A stretch of DNA of 64,000 nucleotides, taken from Lathyrus oleraceus. Lineage: Eukaryota; Streptophyta; Magnoliopsida; Fabales; Fabaceae. How positions within the stretch are numbered: position 1 is the stretch's first letter; each line of letters begins with the position of its first letter. Shown piece by piece: positions 58,885-64,000 of this stretch. Under the pieces are notes generated by a model that was given only the letters and a program-made list of their open reading frames with translations, was not told the origin of the DNA and made no database searches. The position numbers and the translations under genes were made by a program. The DNA lies in the NCBI RefSeq assembly GCF_024323335.1, contig NC_066579.1, forward strand, positions 130,371,354-130,435,353. The letters are read 5' to 3'.

Positions 58885-60553
58885 TGTAACACCCCAAAAT
58901 TTGCCCTCCTCATTCATGCATTCATTTAGCATTTCATATTGCATTTCATCATGTCAATCAGAATTAGATCCAAGAAAAAAAAATAATAATAAATAAATAA
59001 ATAAAAATAATAATAATAATAAAATAAATAAAATATAATAGAAAAAACTTGGACATGGACCTCTCTCATTTGATCCCACAAAGCCATGAAAATCAGGTTA
59101 TAAAAGAGGGAGATCAGACAAAAAAAGGAAGGGAAGCAAAATACTCTGAGGTTTCCTTGAAACAAAACCCTGGACAAAACCTGAAGAGAAACCTGACAGA
59201 GAACTCAGAGCAACCCCCAGGCAGCTCTGAAAAATTCAATCTGACTCACACACTTTCATTGCCTTGCACACCCAGCCGTGCCATCTGATTTCAACCGATC
59301 TCTCCAATCAGGTTTGCCCTATTCCCATTATTTTACGCCTTCAATTTGAATGTTCTAAATGTGTGATGTATTATGTTTGAATTTGGAAGTGTGGATATCG
59401 TTAGGTTTCGCATATGCATGAATGGGTGAAACTTATGCCTTGAATGTTTAATCACATGATTTCTGAAATGTATGCCATGGGGTTTGAGGTTTCTGAAACC
59501 ATACTGTTATCCATAAAAAAAAATGCTTATCGTGTTTCACTAACCCTTTTGTTGAGTTTTTGTGAGGGCTCACAGACTCTTGCAGAGATGGTTTGCGTGG
59601 TTTTCCCACTTTATTTGTGGGATACCCCCTGGAGGTTCATTCCAATTACCTGTACTGACTCACCTTTTCTTTGATGGCATTAGCTTGGGAGATCCCTGGT
59701 TTTCTTACTCCTTTAATTGCTGTTACTTCGGATCTTTATCCGTGTGGTACTTTTACCTCTTTTACGCATTTTATCGCTTTCTTAGCTGGAAGACCTCGAT
59801 AGGAGGCATTTGTTTTCTTTTGTTTATTTACTTCTGAGCCCCTTGTGGCACATTTACTTTATACATGTTTGTTTTGTATGTGTTCGTATCCCTGCAGGTA
59901 GCGCGGTTCCTTCGTCAAGGACTGCCTTTTTGCCCTTGAGAATCCCAAACCCTAAAACCCAAAGCAACACGTTAATTCCTTCTACTACAGGCGAGTAAGT
60001 CTCCAAAGGTCGAGCATCCGGGAGATTGCGTAGTAACTTCGTTCGTCCAAAACCCAATCCATAACCCCGTAGTTAGCCGAACTACGGCTTGCTCTGATTC
60101 TCAGGCCAGATGAGATATGTAGGCATAAGACGCGATGTCTTAGCGAGCACACATCCCCCCAACCCATAGGTCAGTCGAGCTACGAAGATTCTGATTCTCA
60201 TATTCAGATGAGATACGTATGCAGTGGATGCGACATCCGCGCGAGTCATTTTCATTTAACCCTTTTTTTTTTGTAAACAGCATAAGATAAACTCACACCC
60301 TTTAGACAAGAACTACAAAAGTGGATCCCGTAGAGTACTACGGATGCGTAGGGGTGCTAATACCTTCCCTTCGCATAACCGACTCCCGAACCCAAGATTT
60401 GGTTGCGAGACCCCGTCTTGTCCTTTCCTTTTTCAGGTTTACTTCGAGCGTTTCCTTTCCCTCCTTTGGGATGAATGATGCACGGTGGCGACTCTTCTGT
60501 CATTTTCTTTCGCCGGTTGTTCTTTCGCGCATTGTATTTTTCAGGTTGCGACA
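58885..60553 (+). repeat. E2 3' LTR
   Basis: TGTAACACCCC to GGTTGCGACA, 1669 bp. Compared with the 5' LTR: a shorter A/AAT tract, an extra 12 bp CCTGGACAAAAC near 59167, and about 40 substitutions. TATA box at 59099-59106. Confidence 0.95.
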
Positions 60554-60558
60554 CCTAA
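60554..60558 (+). repeat. Target site duplication of E2, right copy (CCTAA)
   Basis: CCTAA versus CCTAG at 48759-48763. Ogre B sequence resumes here. Confidence 0.75.
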
Positions 60559-60691
60559 CAACAGTGTCAGATGATCTTACTGCTGGTGTGTACTTCCTTC
60601 GGATGCGTCAAGTCTCAGACTCAAAGGATGTCTTCATCTGAGTCTTCTCAAGGACAAGCTGATCAACAATCTTCTTCCAAGCACCGGAAGG

Positions 60692-62050
60692 CTACGACAT
60701 ACTATAGGAAGATGAACCCTCTAGCTCTCTCTGTCTCTTCACTGATTGGTCTTCAAGAAGCTCAATAAGTATATCTTTGTCCTTTGACTCAAGCTGCAAC
60801 TCCTTATGCTTTTGGCTCAAAGCATGGAACCGCTCTTCCCACATGTGTTTCTCTTGCTTTATCTTAGCGAGTGCGTCTTCCAACTCCTCTACATCTTGGT
60901 TAGGGAGAGTTAATGGCTCAACCACAACCATAGATATAGGTCTCTCATAAGCATACAACATCTTCAACTCCAAAGCTCTATTCTTCACCCAAGTAGTGTA
61001 AGCTTCCAAAGCTACACAGTTGCACGGACCAAGCTCAGATCTTCCTTTCCTATTCACATTATGCCAAGCATGTACCATCTTCTACTTCAAATGTTAGGGA
61101 TCTTTACCCTCTTGATATAAAAGACCTTCTAACTGAGTGTTATTGGGTTTGTCTCATAAGGGGAACCCAAGTGGACGACGAGCCAAAGCAGGGTTGTAGT
61201 TGATTCCTCCTTGCGTACTAATGAGTGGCACATTAGAGGATTCACCATAACTATCAGTAATATCCACACCACTCAAGGTAGAATCATACCAAACAATATC
61301 ATCATTAGTGAGAGACATAAGTCTCTGAGACCACCGTAGACATTGTTTGTTCTCCATAAAAGCAGACATCTGAGGCGAGTGCAAAATAAACCACTTGTAC
61401 AGAATATAAACACAACACACCATAGTCCCACCACCTTTAGAATTTTTCAAATGCAAAGAGAGGTACATATCACCCAACAAAGTTGGAATAGGATTCCCAA
61501 TAAAGAAGATTCTAATGGCGTTAACATCAACAAAACCGTCAATGTTAGGGAACAAAGTCAAACCATAGATGAGCAACACAAAGATGGCTTCAAAAGCATC
61601 CATATTACCGGCTTGAGCAAATACAGTAGCTTTCCCAATGAGAAACTCAGAAGTCAACCCAAACATTCCTCCTTTCTTAACCCAATGAGCCTTAATCTCA
61701 GACTTCTTCAGATGAAGAGCTTCGGCTATAAGATGAGATATGGGAATCTCCTCCAATCCACTAAAAGGCACCTTGACAGAAACAGGTATTCCCAAGAGAT
61801 GGGCATACTCTTCTAATGTAGGCATAAGCTGATAATCGGGAAAAGTGAAGCAACGGTAGAGAGAGTCATAAAACTGAACCAACACACTCAAGAGTCCTTC
61901 AACCACGTCAGCAGATAACACAGATAGAAGTTTTCCATGACATTGCTTGAAGTCCAAGGGATATAATACAAAGGATGACAAATTCCTTAGCGCTTTCAAG
62001 TCAGGACATATGAAACTGTACTTCTTAATGTTCCTTCGTCCACAATCTAT
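60692..62050 (-). pseudogene. Ogre B ORF1 (extra Ogre protein upstream of gag)
   Basis: About 450 codons in one frame. The expected start, ATG in Ogre A (MDYGRR), is ATA here at 62050-62048. N-terminal text is CPDLKALRNLSSFVLYP, then HGKLLSVLSADVVEGLLSVL, RCFTFPDYQLMPTLEEYAHL, FEAIFVLLIYGLTLFPNIDG, a Gly-rich KNSKGGGT and LRWSQRLMSL. The C-terminal third has a charged heptad stretch (EELEDALAKIKQEKHMWEER). Three stops sit close together in frame: TGA 61154-61156, TAA 61094-61096 and TAG 61082-61084. ORF1 is the defining extra protein of Ogre elements; its function is unknown. The PTLEEYAHLLG signature resembles plant mobile domains (inference). The plus-strand frame at 61343-61816 is its shadow. 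Confidence 0.9.
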
Positions 62051-62903
62051 GGTCTGAAAGTATTTGCAAATAAAACCTTAGTTCCTTGAAGTTATTTTTC
62101 GTGTGATGAATGTTATGATGTGCATGAATGCATGAATGAAACAATCACAGATAAGAGATCGCACACAAGGAAAACAAATAAAGGTCAAGGGATGAATCAA
62201 GTCATTATCAAGATCAATCATCCATTTTCGTGGATTATGGTTTTCACCTTATCAACACCCAAGTTCCATTGATATTGACAAGACTTGATTGGATCAACCA
62301 AGAATCAAAGGGTTTGTTGTGAGTCACGAGCATGGAGTCAGGTTAAGAACCATCCCAAAGGAGTATACTAAGGATAAAAACTTGTAGATCATGTTCTAAA
62401 AAGTTCCCATAGTCTTAATTCCATCTATCGGATATTATAGGTTAAGATGACTGACTCGTCAACCCATAATATTCTCAAGAGAAACTCGTCTGAGTGTAGT
62501 ATCTCGTAACAACTGTTATCAAGTCTACATCTGAACAGTCTCCGCACTACGTCCTAAATAGACCAAGTTGAGTTAAATGTTCTACGGTCCTCATCTTCTC
62601 GGACACCAAATCAGACAAAATAATGCCTAACGACAAATAACTTATGTGACATCAATAGCCCCAAAAGGATCTCCACTGACTAGATGGGTCTCAAGCCAAC
62701 TTGTTAAGGACTACTCCACACAAGTTGAACATGACTATACCTTCCTCCTATCTTAATTGCACTCAAGTTCGAGTTAGAACTTATCTCACCTCTCAGAGAT
62801 CACCAAGCACAACAACCAGATTATATCACACAAACAAATATACAAACATCAAATATACAAATATATACACATAAAGAAGTAGGCTAAACCCACTGAGGAC
62901 TAT
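62051..62903 (-). other. Ogre B 5' untranslated leader
   Basis: Non-coding region between ORF1 and PBS, homologous to 33181-34026 of Ogre A. No gene seen. Confidence 0.75.
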
Positions 62904-62921
62904 TCCCTAGCAGAGTCGCCA
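62904..62921 (-). promoter_or_regulatory. Primer-binding site of Ogre B
   Basis: TGGCGACTCTGCTAGGGA on the minus strand, nine bases inside the 5' LTR; one base (G to A) different from the A and E2 copies. Confidence 0.85.
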
Positions 62922-62930
62922 CTTAATTTC

Positions 62931-64000
62931 TGTAGTGTTAATTCATGACCATTAAGTTATGGATAAACTTAACATCAATAAAACCAGAGTCTCCACCGCG
63001 CTTTTATTGTTTCCAAAGGAAAAGGGAAAAGTACGAACAAATCCCAAAGATAAGAAGTTTTCAAATCAAAACTAATAAAATGCCAGAGATTACAGGTAAG
63101 GGGGTTGGTTACACAGAAGGAAGGTGTTAGCACTCAAAGTGTCCTAGGAACTCCTAGGGAGCCCATTTTTATGTGTGTATGTGTTTTGGTATAAAAGATA
63201 TTTGCAATAAATAGAGTGTGGGGAAGAAAAGAATTCATTAATTATATTTTTATGTTTAACAAGACCTTCGGACTTGTGCCTACATACCAACATAAAAATG
63301 AGGGATCAAAACCTCGTAGTTCGTGGTATCAATTTCAAAATGAGTGGATTTCTTTTATTCAAAATTTAAATTATAAAAGAGGCACAAAGACCCAAAAGAG
63401 TTTGAATGAGTGTTAGTTCTTTTTGTCTTTTGAAATTTTAAGTCAATATGGTTAAGTTCATTTACAAATTTGATTAAGAAAAGAGTTTAAAATGAAATGG
63501 CATAAGGCCAAAGTTTCTAATTTGCAATATAGTCTAAGTTTTGAAATCACAAGCAAAGAAGGTTTTTCGAAAGGGGGGGGAGATTTTGAAATTTAAGAAG
63601 TGGGAGAAGATGAAGAGACTAATCCTAAGCATAAAATTAAAAGTTAAGAGTTGAAAAGATCTGACCAATGGGATGCAATCCAACAGACAAGAATGTCATA
63701 TAGAAAATCCACTTTCCCTTTGGACTTTGAATCAAGCAATATCAACAAGTAAATAGAAATATGAAGAGAAATGCATCAAATAAAGATAGCCACATCCAAG
63801 CAAGCAATTTCACAACTGATAGTCTTCTTTGTCTTCTCATGTATCAGATGACATACTCCTTGATTAGCTCAGAATAAGGCATTAGACACAGGTTCAAAGT
63901 AACAGTTACATCCAGACCATGTAGCAGATGAATTCATGTAGATCCCAATACTTGCATCAGATGAAAGCTCAAATCACAATAACTTGGTCTCAAAAAAATT
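62931..64000 (-). repeat. Ogre B 5' LTR, inner end (continues beyond window)
   Basis: On the minus strand ends TTAACACTACA at 62931. The 1070 bp visible match 34260-35310 of the 3' LTR closely. About 3.6 kb more are expected to the right. Frames 62945-63130 and 63216-63416 are LTR sequence, not genes. Confidence 0.93.

Larger units (their letters stand above)
48764..60553 (+). mobile_element. E2: non-autonomous Ogre-like retrotransposon
   Basis: Two LTRs of about 1.7 kb (48764-50477, 58885-60553), the Ogre PBS, gag, protease, deleted RT and integrase, a repeat-rich 3' region and a PPT. It is inserted within Ogre B between ORF1 and gag. The LTRs differ by about 40 substitutions by eye (roughly 2.4%) plus length changes in an A/AAT-rich tract. 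E2 shares its gag, protease and RNase H protein blocks with Ogre B, so it is a shorter-LTR relative. I see no ORF1. Confidence 0.93.
34260..64000 (-). mobile_element. Ogre B: nearly complete Ogre retrotransposon, minus strand
   Basis: Read right to left: 5' LTR (from beyond 64000 to 62931), PBS, leader, ORF1, [E2 insertion], gag, pro, intron, RT, RNase H, second RNase H, integrase, 3' repeat region, PPT, 3' LTR (38973-34260). ORF1, the pro-RT intron, 4.7-kb LTRs and the PBS identify the Ogre family. The target duplication is expected to be CCTAC (34255-34259); its partner is outside the window. The element sits in ORF1 of Ogre A. Many in-frame stops, frameshifts and an RT deletion make it inactive. 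Confidence 0.93.

Noticed and set aside
61343..61816. 157-codon plus-strand frame
   Set aside because: It lies opposite the clearly recognisable Ogre ORF1 and has no independent support.
1..64000. Host protein-coding genes, tRNA or rRNA
   Set aside because: Every stretch longer than 300 bp could be assigned to an LTR, leader, retrotransposon gene or 3' region; nothing independent remained.

Overview
This window is nuclear plant DNA made almost entirely of nested Ty3/gypsy LTR retrotransposons of the Tat/Ogre group. I found no host gene, tRNA, rRNA or CRISPR array. The very long (about 4.7 kb) AT-rich LTRs, the primer-binding site TGGCGACTCTGCTGGGGA, an extra ORF1 upstream of gag, an intron between protease and reverse transcriptase, a second RNase H domain and repeat-rich 3' untranslated regions are Ogre hallmarks. 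They point to a large-genome legume, most likely tribe Fabeae (pea, vetch, faba bean, lentil, grass pea). That assignment is inference from element type, not from a marker gene.

Layout, in order of nesting. (1) Left edge: 1-3921 is the 5' LTR start of a minus-strand Ogre (C) whose body lies left of the window. It abuts 3922-5355, the 3' part of a plus-strand Ogre LTR (D). (2) Ogre A (plus) starts at 5356. Its 5' LTR is split by element E1 and resumes at 33054-33153, followed by its PBS and the first part of its ORF1 (to 34259). (3) E1 (10000-33048, plus) is a complete Tat-type element with 970-bp LTRs about 1.2% diverged and a perfect GGTGG target duplication. It carries decayed gag, pro, RT, RNase H and integrase, then a multi-exon gene on the opposite strand encoding a plant-mobile-domain protein. 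E1 is itself hit by two solo LTRs: S1 (16928-21813, minus, TSD GGGGC, in the integrase gene) and S2 (27466-32003, plus, TSD GGGTA). (4) Ogre B (34260 to beyond 64000, minus) sits inside ORF1 of Ogre A. From right to left it has 5' LTR, PBS, ORF1, gag, pro, intron, RT, RNase H, integrase, a repeat-bearing 3' region, PPT and 3' LTR. (5) E2 (48764-60553, plus) sits inside Ogre B between ORF1 and gag. It has 1.7-kb LTRs, gag and protease, but has lost the RT core and most of integrase, so it cannot be autonomous.

The most interesting object is the antisense gene of E1 (27081 to 23060). It has its own TATA box, six exons joined by five GT-AG introns that keep one reading frame, an N-terminal plant mobile domain, a basic nuclear-localisation-like middle and a coiled-coil C-terminus. 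Being antisense, its introns cannot be removed from the element's genomic RNA, which would explain why they survive retrotransposition. All protein-coding copies here carry lesions, so nothing in the window looks fully autonomous.

Divergences, repeat spacings and motif counts were made by eye from the sequence. Family names come from recognised motifs, not database searches.
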